Assembly (NCBI RefSeq): GCF_000745015.1
Contig: NZ_JQNA01000002.1
Coordinates: 1,116,001 to 1,180,000, forward strand
Direction of reading: 5' to 3'
Source: Burkholderia sp. 9120
Lineage (GTDB): Bacteria > Pseudomonadota > Gammaproteobacteria > Burkholderiales > Burkholderiaceae
DNA length: 64,000 bases
Shown: one piece after another, positions 55,867 to 64,000 of the stretch
How the letters are laid out: each line of letters begins with the position of its first letter
Numbering within the stretch: the first letter of the stretch is position 1
The notes under the pieces: model-generated
The model's input: the letters and a program-made list of their open reading frames with translations, nothing else
The model's database searches: none
What the model was told of the DNA's origin: nothing
Position numbers and translations under genes: made by a program

Positions 55867-57897
55867 ATGCAAGAAAACCCATCCGCGCCGTTGGGCACGG
55901 GTGCTGTCGCGCTCGCGGCAGCCGCGTCGTCCGGTCCAGCCGGCGGCGTTCAGGACAACGTGCGCGCCGGCTCGGCACAGTTCGCCGACACCGGTGCGGG
56001 AGCGGGTGCGACTGCTGACCCAAGCACAGGCACAGGCACGGGTAAGCCCAACGGCCTCTTCGCCGATGCAGGCGCCCCCGCACAACCGACCCCGTCCGAT
56101 GCGCCAGTTCGTCCCGCCGATCGCGGCGCTCGGCGCTGGCGCGCGCTCGCCAAGGCGCGTGCGTTGCGCTGGATCGTCGCGCTGGCCATCCTGTGCGTGT
56201 GGATTCTGCCCGGCATCCTCGGTCATGAACCGTGGAAGCAGGACGAGACCTACACCTTCGGCATCATCCAGCACATGCTCGACACCGGCGATCTGGTGGT
56301 GCCGACCAACGCCGGTCAGCCCTTCGTCGAAAAGCCGCCGATCTACGATTGGGTCGCCGCCGGACTGGCGTGGATGTTCGGCCGCTACCTGCCCTTGCAC
56401 GACGCGGCGCGTCTGGCCAGCGCGCTATTCGCCGCACTGACCGTCTACTACACCGCGCGCGTCGCCCGTCGCGCAGTGAACGCCGCGAGCTGGTTCGATC
56501 TGCGCGTGATCGGTACGCTCGCGTTGTTCGCCAGCACGCTGGTGGTCGTCAAGCACGTGCACGACATGATGACCGACGTTGCGCTGATGGCCGGCGCGGC
56601 GCTCGGCTTCTGCGGTCTGTTCGAACTGGTGCTGGTGCATTTGCGCGACGAGGCGCGTCTGTTGCCGGTCGACGTGCGTCGCCGCCGCGACGCCGTGCGC
56701 AGTGCCGCGGCCATGTTCGGCGCGGGCGTCGGCGTGTCGCTGCTGGCCAAGGGGCTGTTTGTGCCGCTGGTATTCGGCGCGACCACCTTCGCGGTGCTGG
56801 TGCTGTATCCGGCTTGCCGCAGCCGCAGCTTCGCGGGCGCGCTCGGCATTGCCGCGCTGGTCTGCGCGCCGTTCGCGCTGATCTGGCCGATCTGCTTCTA
56901 TCTGCGCTCCGAGCCGCTCTTCATGGTGTGGCTGTGGGATAACAACGTCGGGCGCTTTTTCGGTTTTTCAGTCGCGCAACTCGGCTCCGAAAGCGAGAGC
57001 CGGCTGTTCGTGTTGCGCACCGTATTGACCGTCGGTTTTCCGGCGGCGCCGCTGGCGCTGGCCGCGCTGGTCGGCGGCGCATGGCGGCGCTGGCGCGATC
57101 CGCGCGTGGCGCTGCCGACGATCTTCGCGTGCACGGGTTTCGTCGTGCTGCAAAGCTCGGCGACGATCCGCGAGCTGTACATCCTGCCGTTCATCGCCCC
57201 GCTCGCGCTGCTGGCCATGCAAGGCGTGGAACGGCTGCCGCGCCGTCTCCATACCGTCTGGGATATGACGAGCCGCGTGCTGTTCGGCAGCACGGCGGCG
57301 CTCGCGTGGATCGTCTGGTCGATCATGAGCAATCCGGCGAACACGCATGCGTCGCTGCACTGGCTCGGCCGCTGGCTGCCGCTCGATTGGGTGCTGCCGG
57401 TGAAGCCCGGCATGATCGCCGCGGCGCTGGCCATGACGCTCGGCTGGCTGTGGCTGCTGCCGGTTTTCAAGTTCACCGGCAAATGGCGCGGCGCGCTGAG
57501 CTGGTGCGCCGGCGCGATTCTGGCGTGGGGGCTGGTGAGCACCCTGCTGTTGCCGTGGCTCGACTATGGCAAGAGCTATCGCGCGGTGTTCGAAGACCTC
57601 GGCGCGAAGATGAATATCGAGTGGAACGACGGCGACTGTATGGCGAGCAGCGCGCTCGGCGAATCCGAAGCGCCGATGCTGTACTACTACACCGGCATCG
57701 AGCATCAGCCGACGGCCGATACCCGCTCGACCGAGTGCACGTGGCTGATCATGCAAAGCCGCCGCGACAACGCCAAAGCACCCGAGGGCGACGACTGGCG
57801 CCTGTTCTGGTCAGGCGCGCGTCCGGGCGACACGGATGAATTGCTGCGGGTGTTCGTGCGTACCCCGGCTGCCGGTGTGAGCGGCGACGGGGACTAA
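55867..57897 (+). CDS. GT39/ArnT-like membrane glycosyltransferase
   Basis: A 676-residue protein with about 12 membrane helices. After a long Ala/Gly-rich N-terminal tail (about 100 residues) comes the first helix and then GHEPWKQDETYTFGIIQHML, where the Asp-Glu pair is the catalytic motif of GT39 and ArnT enzymes using polyprenyl-phosphate sugars. The segment QPFVEKPPIYDWVAAGLAW is the conserved periplasmic loop. A C-terminal domain with helices and EWNDGDCMASSAL follows. It may modify lipid A or other envelope glycans with aminoarabinose or another sugar; the target is not shown. Confidence 0.85.
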   Translation: MQENPSAPLGTGAVALAAAASSGPAGGVQDNVRAGSAQFADTGAGAGATADPSTGTGTGKPNGLFADAGAPAQPTPSDAPVRPADRGARRWRALAKARALRWIVALAILCVWILPGILGHEPWKQDETYTFGIIQHMLDTGDLVVPTNAGQPFVEKPPIYDWVAAGLAWMFGRYLPLHDAARLASALFAALTVYYTARVARRAVNAASWFDLRVIGTLALFASTLVVVKHVHDMMTDVALMAGAALGFCGLFELVLVHLRDEARLLPVDVRRRRDAVRSAAAMFGAGVGVSLLAKGLFVPLVFGATTFAVLVLYPACRSRSFAGALGIAALVCAPFALIWPICFYLRSEPLFMVWLWDNNVGRFFGFSVAQLGSESESRLFVLRTVLTVGFPAAPLALAALVGGAWRRWRDPRVALPTIFACTGFVVLQSSATIRELYILPFIAPLALLAMQGVERLPRRLHTVWDMTSRVLFGSTAALAWIVWSIMSNPANTHASLHWLGRWLPLDWVLPVKPGMIAAALAMTLGWLWLLPVFKFTGKWRGALSWCAGAILAWGLVSTLLLPWLDYGKSYRAVFEDLGAKMNIEWNDGDCMASSALGESEAPMLYYYTGIEHQPTADTRSTECTWLIMQSRRDNAKAPEGDDWRLFWSGARPGDTDELLRVFVRTPAAGVSGDGD

Positions 57898-57914
57898 CAG
57901 GGCGCGGGGCGCGT

Positions 57915-58601
57915 TCAGAACGACGACCCCGGGGTCCGCAGAAACGCGAGTTCCTCCGCCGTCGACTCGCGCCCCAGCACCGCATTGCGATGGGGAAAGC
58001 GCCCAAACCGCTCGATGATGTCCGCATGCCGCACCGCGGAACGGTAATACGATCCGCCCTGCGGCTCCGCTTTCAACCGTCCGAACAAACGCAGCGATTC
58101 GCGTTGGCTGTCGAGCGTTTCGTCGTGTTCGAACGGCAGATACGCGAAAGCACGATGATGCGCGCCCGGCAACAACCGATCGGCGCCGCCTGCGACCATC
58201 CGCTGCGCGATCTGCAGCGCGTGGTGATCCGCGGCGAACGCGCGCGGCGTGTTGCGATGGCAATTGCGGGAGAACTGATCCAGCACGATGATCAGTGCCA
58301 ACGCACCCAGCGGCGTTAGCGTCCAGTCGTCGAGTTGCGCTTCGCGCGCCGCGTCGATCAGCGTGCCGAAGCGTTCGCGCAGCAGCGTATCGAAGGCGTC
58401 GTTGCGGGAGAACCAGCGCTTGTGCGCGTGGCCGAAGCCCGGCGCACCCGGCGCGTCGAACCAGCAGTCGAGCACGGCGCGCGCCTGCGGCGTCAAGGCG
58501 GCGTAATCCGCCGGGTTCGTACAGGGCATCTCGCACGGCCCGTTGGCCGCCCTGACCTCGTGACCGCCTGGCTGACGGGAATGGCGGGCCCTGCCTGTCA
58601 T
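57915..58601 (-). CDS. DUF924 family protein
   Basis: A 228-residue all-helical protein of a widespread family without firm function (TPR-like fold). Conserved blocks are IIVLDQFSRNCHRNTPRAFA, FAYLPFEHDETL, FGRFPHRNAVLGRESTAEE and the ending FLRTPGSSF. The ATG at 58601 has a strong GGAGG site; the longer frame upstream and an internal ATG (58529) are less likely. It is next to the unusual HTH-repeat gene, 74 bp downstream of it, without evident link. Confidence 0.85.
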   Translation of the reverse strand: MTGRARHSRQPGGHEVRAANGPCEMPCTNPADYAALTPQARAVLDCWFDAPGAPGFGHAHKRWFSRNDAFDTLLRERFGTLIDAAREAQLDDWTLTPLGALALIIVLDQFSRNCHRNTPRAFAADHHALQIAQRMVAGGADRLLPGAHHRAFAYLPFEHDETLDSQRESLRLFGRLKAEPQGGSYYRSAVRHADIIERFGRFPHRNAVLGRESTAEELAFLRTPGSSF

Positions 58602-58675
58602 CGGCACCTCCAACAAGAAAGATACGCGGCTGCTTAAGGCGACAAAGCCCTTTTTAGACGCCTGCAGCCGCACGT

Positions 58676-60175
58676 TTACTGCCGCGCAATCGCTTCGAAG
58701 TGACCGCCCTCATCCCAGATCAACACGTCACGCGAGTCTCTATAGGGAAAGTCAACCCGATCGACGGCAAGGGTCCCCGCTACATCACTGATGCTATACA
58801 CGCGCAACGGTGGCGTAACCGCCGAATTGCCGTTGATGATCTCCACCGCGCGACGCGTCTCAGGGCCGGTGAACAGCATGGGCTCGTTGCGGCGGATCAA
58901 CCGCTCCGCAATCAGCAGGTTGCGAATGGCATAGGCGCGCGTCAAATGATTCTGGCTATAGTCGCCGGTGGCATGTTGCAGCAGCGAGATCAGCAGGCAA
59001 TTGTTACGGTCGCCGTCGTTGCGCACAACCCGCATACCGCTTTGGGCAAGCGCGGCGTCGATCCGATCGTGGTCGGTGGCAGCCTGGGTAGCTTCGCGCT
59101 CGAACTGCGAGCGATCGTTGCCATACACGTCTCGCCTGATCCCGACCGGCAACGACGCCCAGAGGTCGCCCGGAGGCATCACGACCGGCCGCGCGGGCAG
59201 GCGCTGCAACTGTTGCAGAAAGCGCTGGATATGCTGGTTGTCTGACTCTGCTCGCAGAGAACGGGACGACTGGAACGAACCGAGGGCGGGCCGCACGATA
59301 GCCGCACCGGAAGTCCCCCGCACACCAGCGGCGCGGCAAATTCTATCGGTTCTCGTTCGACTTAAACCGAACCTGTTGGCGATCTCCTCACGCGATTGAT
59401 CCGCGTGAATGCGGGCGTAGTCTGCAACCTCGCGTCGTCTTGCATCAGTCAATGCGATTCTCGGGGGGACAATCCTCGGCACATCAAAGGCACGGCGAAT
59501 TCTAGTGACTGTGTTTTGGGATACATCGAATATCGTGGCGATGTGATTATCCGAATTGCCCGGGTGAATGCGGGCGTAGTCTGCAATCTCGCGTCTCCTT
59601 GCATCAGTCGAGACGGGTCGAGGGAGCGTGTTCGGCACACCGAAATCACGGCGAATTCCATAGACTGTCCTCGGAGATACATCGAATACCCTGGCGATCT
59701 GCTTATCCGTTTCGCGCAAGTGACCGCGGGCGTAGTCCGCAATCTCGCTCTTCCATGAACAGGAGCCCAGGCTGTCGACGGTGACAGTCCCGGCATGATG
59801 CGGCGGCGTTTGATCGTGCCTCTGCCGACCCTCTCGCATCGCGCCTTCGGCAGTACCGGGCGGCAGTCGATGTTGCAGGCTGAGTGACGGCAACGTATCA
59901 GGGCTTGCCGCTGATCGGCCTTGAGAGAATCGCGATGCCCAACCCGGTCCTTCAGGCAAAACGTAGTCGGGATCGAATTCTTCCGGTGGCCATTGAGGGT
60001 TCACCGGTGTCTGATCCGACGAGGCGGCGGGCGGAGTATGGGCTTGCGGAACAAGACCAGACGCCGCCAATCTCTGACCACAATCGGCAAACTGCTGCGT
60101 GGATGAAACCCGCTCGACTTCCGCCCGATTTTCCTGGGGAACCAACGGAGGCCGTGCACCATTGTTGACGTTCAT
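58676..60175 (-). CDS. Protein with three HTH-like repeats and an OTU-like cysteine protease motif, putative effector
   Basis: I do not recognise this 499-residue protein as a whole. Residues 1-130 are Pro/Ser/Gln-rich and look disordered. Residues about 143-285 hold three related units spaced 52-53 apart, each starting EIADYAR or EVADYAR and containing a helix-turn-helix such as KQIARVFDVSPRTVYGIRR. After a linker, residues about 380-499 carry NDGDRNNCLLIS (candidate nucleophile Cys393 with Asp387/389) and WDEGGHFEAIA (His492), the layout of OTU deubiquitinases. The ATG has a CAGGAGAG site. Composition is visibly poorer in GC than its neighbours. A secreted host-directed effector is possible; a regulator with a protease domain is the alternative. 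Confidence 0.65.
   Translation of the reverse strand: MNVNNGARPPLVPQENRAEVERVSSTQQFADCGQRLAASGLVPQAHTPPAASSDQTPVNPQWPPEEFDPDYVLPEGPGWASRFSQGRSAASPDTLPSLSLQHRLPPGTAEGAMREGRQRHDQTPPHHAGTVTVDSLGSCSWKSEIADYARGHLRETDKQIARVFDVSPRTVYGIRRDFGVPNTLPRPVSTDARRREIADYARIHPGNSDNHIATIFDVSQNTVTRIRRAFDVPRIVPPRIALTDARRREVADYARIHADQSREEIANRFGLSRTRTDRICRAAGVRGTSGAAIVRPALGSFQSSRSLRAESDNQHIQRFLQQLQRLPARPVVMPPGDLWASLPVGIRRDVYGNDRSQFEREATQAATDHDRIDAALAQSGMRVVRNDGDRNNCLLISLLQHATGDYSQNHLTRAYAIRNLLIAERLIRRNEPMLFTGPETRRAVEIINGNSAVTPPLRVYSISDVAGTLAVDRVDFPYRDSRDVLIWDEGGHFEAIARQ
59412..59760. repeat. Three DNA-level repeats inside the HTH-repeat gene
   Basis: The unit GCGGGCGTAGTCTGCAA.CTCGCGTC recurs at about 59410, 59568 and 59725, 157-158 bp apart. 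The match is nearly exact for 30 or more bases between the first two copies. This indicates recent tandem duplication of the HTH units. Confidence 0.75.
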
Positions 60176-60288
60176 GACACTCTCCTGTTTCTAACGGCGA
60201 CACACAATTCTCCGTTGTACGCAGCAGCAGAGGTCATACAGGGATCTATGGCACGATCAGGTGTTGCGGTCGTGTATCCCCGAAAAAA

Positions 60289-60702
60289 TTAGCCATTGCG
60301 GTTGCGCATCCAGTCGGCGGTTTCGAAGAACGAACCCAGCAGACGCTCGCGCAACGGTTCGTCCAGACCGATGTCCTGCATCGCCCACGCCATACACCTG
60401 AGCCACTGATCGCGCTCGCTCGACGCGATGGCGAACGGCAAATGCCGCGCCCGCAAACGCGGATGCCCGAAGCGGCTGATGTAGTGATCCGGCCCGCCCA
60501 TCCAGCCGCACAGAAACCAGAAAAACTTGTCGCGCGAACCGTCGAGCGACTCCGGGTGCAACGCCCGAATGCCGGCGAAGTCCGCCTCGAGATCCATCAG
60601 GTCATAAAACCGGTCGACCAGTTCGCGCACGCGCGCTTCGCCGCCCACCAGTTCGAAGGCCGTCGGCTGCGCCGCGGAAACTTCGTCGTCAAGATCGCTC
60701 AT
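60289..60702 (-). CDS. Group II truncated hemoglobin
   Basis: A 137-residue 2/2 globin. The heme-proximal region is ISRFGHPRLRARHLPFAI, where the RARHLPF His is the proximal ligand, and FLCGWMGGPDHY and QWLRCMAWAMQD give the conserved Tyr and Trp of group II. Such globins handle oxygen or nitric oxide. ATG 60702 is used; a GTG two codons upstream is an alternative. It is between the HTH-repeat gene and the permease gene, same strand. Confidence 0.92.
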   Translation of the reverse strand: MSDLDDEVSAAQPTAFELVGGEARVRELVDRFYDLMDLEADFAGIRALHPESLDGSRDKFFWFLCGWMGGPDHYISRFGHPRLRARHLPFAIASSERDQWLRCMAWAMQDIGLDEPLRERLLGSFFETADWMRNRNG

Positions 60703-60728
60703 ACCCACTCGTCAAACAGAAAGAAAAA

Positions 60729-63311
60729 TCACGCGTCGCGCAGCGATTGCAACGCAGGCCGCGCCAACACATGCCGCAAGCTCATCCAGCCGCCGAGCCC
60801 GGCGCACGCGATACCCGCCGCAATGCCCGCCGGCAGCACCCAGGGATCGAAGCTCAGATAAAACTCGAACACGCGCGTGGCCAGGACATAGCCGATGATC
60901 TGCGCGCCGATCGCCGCCATCAATCCGGCCAGCGCGCCCACCGCGACGAACTCGGCGATCTGCACCGCGCGCACCTGGCGATGCGACGCTCCCAGCGCGC
61001 GCAGCAGCGCGGATTCTCGCATACGCTCGTCGCGCGTGCCGGCCAGCGCCGCGTACAGCACCAGCACGCCCGCCGCGAGCGTGAACGCGAACAGGAATTG
61101 CACCGCGCCGATCACCTGCTCCAGCACCCGCTGCACCTGTGCGAGGATCGGCCCGGTGTCGATCGCGGTGAGGTTCGGATAGGCGGCGATCAGGCCGTCG
61201 ATCGTCGCCTGTCTGTTCTGCGGCAAATGGAAACTCGTGATGAACGTCGCGGGGAAATCCTTCAATGCGGCCGGCGGCATCAGCACGAAAAAGTTGACCT
61301 TGAACGAACCCCAGTCGAGCTTGCGCACGCTCGTCACCGGCGCCTCGACCTGCATGCCGGTCACGTCGAAGCGCAGCGTGTCGCCGGGTTTGACGTTGAT
61401 CAGCTTGGCAAGCCCCTGTTCGATCGAAATCTGCGGCGCCGTTGCGTTGCCGTACCACTTGCCGGCGGCGAGCACGTTGTCGTCGGGTAGATCGGATGTG
61501 TAAGACAGATTGAATTCGCGGTCCACGAGACGCTTGGCGTCGTCGCCCTTGAACGAGTCCGGATTGACCGGCTTGCCGTTGATCGCGATCAGCCGGCCGC
61601 GCACCATCGGCGATAACTCCGCGTCGGTCACGCCGTGCGCGCTCAGATACTGCGTCACGACGTCGCGCTGATCGGGCTGGATGTCGATGATGAATTCGTT
61701 CGGCGCATCGGGCGGCGTCGATTTGCGCCAGCCGGCCACGAGGTCGTTGCGCGTCATCGCGATCAGCAGCAGGCACATCAGGCCGATGCCGAGCGCGGTG
61801 ATCTGCAGCGCACTCGCGCCGCTGCGCCGTTCCAGCGACGCCAGCGCATAGCGCCAGCCAATCCCTGCATTGACGCGCTCGCTGCGCACGAGCCGCGCCG
61901 CGCCCCACAACGCAACTCGCGCGATGCACGCGAACACCAGCATGCCGCCCGCGAAACCACCCGCGACGATACCGCCGAGCTTCAGTTCGCCCGCCGCGAT
62001 GATCAGCAAGCCAGCGAACAGCGCGATGCCGAGCGCGTAGGCTGCCCACGCGGTGCGCCCCGCTTCGCCCCATTCGCGGCGCAGCACGCGCACCGGCGGC
62101 ACGCGCGTGAGCGGCAGCAGCGGCGGCAACGCGAAACCGAGCAACAACACGAGACCGGCGGCGATGCCTTCGAGCATCGGCCAGATCGTCGGATACGGCA
62201 GCACCACGTCGATCAGCGTGCCGAGCCACGTCAGCAACGCCAGGTGACCGAGATAACCGAGCACCACGCCGACCAGACCACCCACCAGACCCAACCCGGT
62301 GAACTCCAGGATGAACAGCGCGCGCAGTGTCGACTGACTGACGCCGAGGCAGCGCATCGACGCGCAGCCGTCCAGATGCCGGCGCATGTAACGATGCGCG
62401 GCCATGGCGATCGCCACGGCCGCCAGCAGCGCCGTGAGCAGCGACACCAGCGTGAGGAAATGACTCGCGCGGTCGAGCGTCTGACGCACTTGCGGCTGGC
62501 CGTCCTGCAACGATTCGAGCGCGACGCCGCGCATCTTGCCGCCGTCCACCCGCTCATGCGCGAACTGCGCGAAATTCGCCACTGATGCATCCGCGCCCGC
62601 CACCAGCAGCCGGTACGTCACGCGGCTGCCGTAGGCGATCAGGCCGGTCGACGGCACATCGTCGGCGCGCAGCATCAGGCGTGGCGAAAAATTGACGAAG
62701 GCGAAACCGCGGTCGAGTTCGCGCGTGATCACCGCGCCGATCGTGAAATCGCGGCTGCCCACCTTGACCTTATCGCCGACGTGCAACTTCAACGCATCGA
62801 GCAGCGCCTGGTCGACCCACACGGTGCCGGGCGCCGGAATCGAGCGCGTGGGATGGTCGGGCGCGCCGGGCGCCGGGGCGATCCGCAACTCACCGCGCAG
62901 CGGATAACCGACCGACACCGCCTTGACGGCGGCGAGCCGCGAGACCGGCTGGGCGCCGGTCGAATTGACCATACTGGGAAAGATCGCCGTGGTGGCGGTG
63001 TTCAGTCCAAGCGCTTTGGCTTGCTGACTGAATTGCGGATCGACCGGATGATCGGCCCGCACGATGAAATCGGCGGCGATCATGCGCCGCGCGTCGCGCT
63101 CGAGCCCCAGGTGCAGCCGGTCGGCCAGAATGCCGACGCTCGACAGCGCCGCGACGGCCAGCACCAGCGCCAGCAGCAGCATGGTCAGTTCGCCTGCCCG
63201 CCAGTCGCGCGCGGTCATGCGAAGCGCCTGACGCAACACCTCCATGCCGCTCAGCCCGCGCGCTTTTACCGCGGCGGCGCGCGCCGTCGAACCCCGTACC
63301 GTTTCACTCAA
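60729..63311 (-). CDS. FtsX/YbbP-type ABC transporter permease, TTG start
   Basis: An 860-residue permease with two FtsX-like domains and about ten membrane helices: one near residues 45-65 then a large periplasmic domain, three helices after THERVDG-type sequence, a paired central block, and three C-terminal helices (FAFTLAAGVLVLYAALAG). Such MacB/YbbP permeases work with a separate ATPase and often an esterase, neither present here. TTG 63311 overlaps the DUF4126 stop (TTGA) and has AGGAG nine bases upstream, whereas ATG 63245 has no ribosome site, so I choose TTG. Confidence 0.85.
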   Translation of the reverse strand: MSETVRGSTARAAAVKARGLSGMEVLRQALRMTARDWRAGELTMLLLALVLAVAALSSVGILADRLHLGLERDARRMIAADFIVRADHPVDPQFSQQAKALGLNTATTAIFPSMVNSTGAQPVSRLAAVKAVSVGYPLRGELRIAPAPGAPDHPTRSIPAPGTVWVDQALLDALKLHVGDKVKVGSRDFTIGAVITRELDRGFAFVNFSPRLMLRADDVPSTGLIAYGSRVTYRLLVAGADASVANFAQFAHERVDGGKMRGVALESLQDGQPQVRQTLDRASHFLTLVSLLTALLAAVAIAMAAHRYMRRHLDGCASMRCLGVSQSTLRALFILEFTGLGLVGGLVGVVLGYLGHLALLTWLGTLIDVVLPYPTIWPMLEGIAAGLVLLLGFALPPLLPLTRVPPVRVLRREWGEAGRTAWAAYALGIALFAGLLIIAAGELKLGGIVAGGFAGGMLVFACIARVALWGAARLVRSERVNAGIGWRYALASLERRSGASALQITALGIGLMCLLLIAMTRNDLVAGWRKSTPPDAPNEFIIDIQPDQRDVVTQYLSAHGVTDAELSPMVRGRLIAINGKPVNPDSFKGDDAKRLVDREFNLSYTSDLPDDNVLAAGKWYGNATAPQISIEQGLAKLINVKPGDTLRFDVTGMQVEAPVTSVRKLDWGSFKVNFFVLMPPAALKDFPATFITSFHLPQNRQATIDGLIAAYPNLTAIDTGPILAQVQRVLEQVIGAVQFLFAFTLAAGVLVLYAALAGTRDERMRESALLRALGASHRQVRAVQIAEFVAVGALAGLMAAIGAQIIGYVLATRVFEFYLSFDPWVLPAGIAAGIACAGLGGWMSLRHVLARPALQSLRDA

Positions 63312-63919
63312 TCGTGCCTGCTCCTGGCAAAGCGCGACACCATATGCGTCGCCATCCCGCGAAAGCCGCCCTGCACGCCGCGCCACAGCCGCGGCAAGGC
63401 CCAGCCGGCCAGCATCAGGAAGCCGACCATCAGCACCAGAAACGCCACCGGCACGAACAGCGCGAGCAGCATGCCGCCGAACACGAGGCCGTCTTCCGCG
63501 GTCGACGTGACCACGTTCGACACCGGTTCCGGCGACAGATTGATCAGCGCGCGCGTACCGGCTTTAGCCAGATGCGCGGTGCCCGCCAGCGTGCCGCCCG
63601 CGAGTGCGGCGACCGTCAGCAGCGCCGGATCGGCATGGCCGAGCGCGCCGGCGGCCAGCACGGCGCCGGCCGGAATGCGGATGAAGGTGTGAATCGCGTC
63701 CCACAGCGAATCGAACGCGGGGATCTTGTCGGCGAGAAATTCGGTGACGGTCAGCACGCCGGCCACGCCGATCACCCAAGGCGACGACAGCGCGGACAGC
63801 GTATCGGGAAGATGGATCAGGCCGAGCCGGGCGAACACGCCGGCCAGCAGGACCGTCAGATAGAGGCGCAGACCGCTGCCCCATGAGAGGCCAGCAGCGA
63901 GCGAAAGTGATTCAAGCAT
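63308..63919 (-). CDS. DUF4126 family membrane protein
   Basis: A 203-residue protein with about five membrane helices. Family blocks are GLSWGSGLRLYLTVLLAG, LADKIPAFDSLWDAIHTFIR and a Gly/Ala-rich helix AGGTLAGTAHLAKAGTR. The function is unknown. ATG 63919 starts MLESLSLAAG; the frame further upstream belongs to another gene. It is coupled to the permease downstream through a 4-bp overlap. Confidence 0.82.
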   Translation of the reverse strand: MLESLSLAAGLSWGSGLRLYLTVLLAGVFARLGLIHLPDTLSALSSPWVIGVAGVLTVTEFLADKIPAFDSLWDAIHTFIRIPAGAVLAAGALGHADPALLTVAALAGGTLAGTAHLAKAGTRALINLSPEPVSNVVTSTAEDGLVFGGMLLALFVPVAFLVLMVGFLMLAGWALPRLWRGVQGGFRGMATHMVSRFARSRHD

Positions 63920-63998
63920 GGCCGCCTCCGGGCGCGCTGTGCGTGCCGGGCGCTTCGACGGTAAAAGCAGGCGGAGCCACCGCACCGAAGTCGTCAGA
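63912..63998 (-). CDS. C-terminal end of an upstream gene, start outside window
   Basis: A frame open from the window edge ends ...PPAFTVEAPGTHSAPGGGHA and its TGA (63914-63912) overlaps the DUF4126 start by eight bases. Such overlap is typical of the coupled genes of this operon. Only 28 residues are visible, so the product cannot be named, and a spurious open frame is possible. Confidence 0.4.
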   Translation of the reverse strand, partial: SDDFGAVAPPAFTVEAPGTHSAPGGGHA

Positions 63999-64000
63999 CC

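Noticed and set aside
59412..59760. CRISPR-like array because of regular repeats
   Set aside because: Only three imperfect repeats of about 157-bp period, all within one coding frame with matching protein repeats.
60176..60288. Possible hrp-type or PIP box before the HTH-repeat/OTU-like gene
   Set aside because: A TTCGG is present but no second TTCG at the required 15-16 base distance, so no type III regulon site can be claimed.

Overview
The window is chromosomal DNA of a GC-rich betaproteobacterium. It is most likely a Burkholderiaceae member close to Paraburkholderia/Burkholderia. The order tpiA-secG-tRNA-Leu-nuoABCDEFGHIJKLMN-DUF2818-NUDIX, the block ilvI-ilvH-ilvC-psd-pssA-leuA, and rpsO-pnp together are typical of that family. 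This assignment rests on gene content and order, not on a search. No insertion sequence, prophage, rRNA or CRISPR array was seen.

Layout. 1-926: end of a PLP aminotransferase. 1066-12194: acyl-CoA catabolism. A plus-strand run encodes a PaaH-like 3-hydroxyacyl-CoA dehydrogenase, a crotonase, a histidine phosphatase, an APH-fold kinase, an ACAD10/11-like acyl-CoA dehydrogenase and a GST. A convergent minus-strand run encodes DUF1178, two acyl-CoA dehydrogenases and two MaoC hydratases. The runs meet at a shared terminator near 8325. 12444-13266: a two-gene cassette (HicA-like small protein plus AlpA-like HTH protein) with a 22-bp palindrome at its promoter. 13591-29596: NUDIX hydrolase, DUF2818 and the complete complex I operon nuoN to nuoA, all minus strand. 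29760-32362: tRNA-Leu(GAG), secG, tpiA and a quinone oxidoreductase. 32581-36842: pnp, rpsO and an orphan branched-chain-type binding protein.

37033-40270: a lipoprotein, then a beta-carbonic anhydrase with a SulP anion transporter. 40374-47495: leuA, pssA, psd, ilvC, ilvH, ilvI on the minus strand (branched-chain amino acid and phosphatidylethanolamine synthesis). 47859-50156: an ECF-type sigma factor with DUF3619, DUF3106 and RDD proteins, a possible envelope-sensing unit. 50356-53075: a PlcP-like metallophosphoesterase, an Agt-like glycosyltransferase and a diacylglycerol kinase, together a plausible phosphate-starvation lipid-remodelling set with a Pho-box-like sequence in front. 53387-57897: TetR regulator, LOG protein, SDR and an ArnT-like GT39 protein. 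57915-64000: DUF924, an unusual 499-residue protein combining HTH-like repeats with an OTU-like cysteine protease motif, a truncated hemoglobin, an FtsX-type permease, DUF4126 and the end of one more gene.

The best candidates for something new are the HTH-repeat/OTU-like protein (58676-60175), the HicA-like/AlpA-like pair (12444-13266), the kinase plus ACAD10/11-type route for hydroxyacyl-CoAs (1835-7370), and the sigma-factor/DUF3619/DUF3106 unit. All functional statements are read from motifs and context; nothing was tested by database search.
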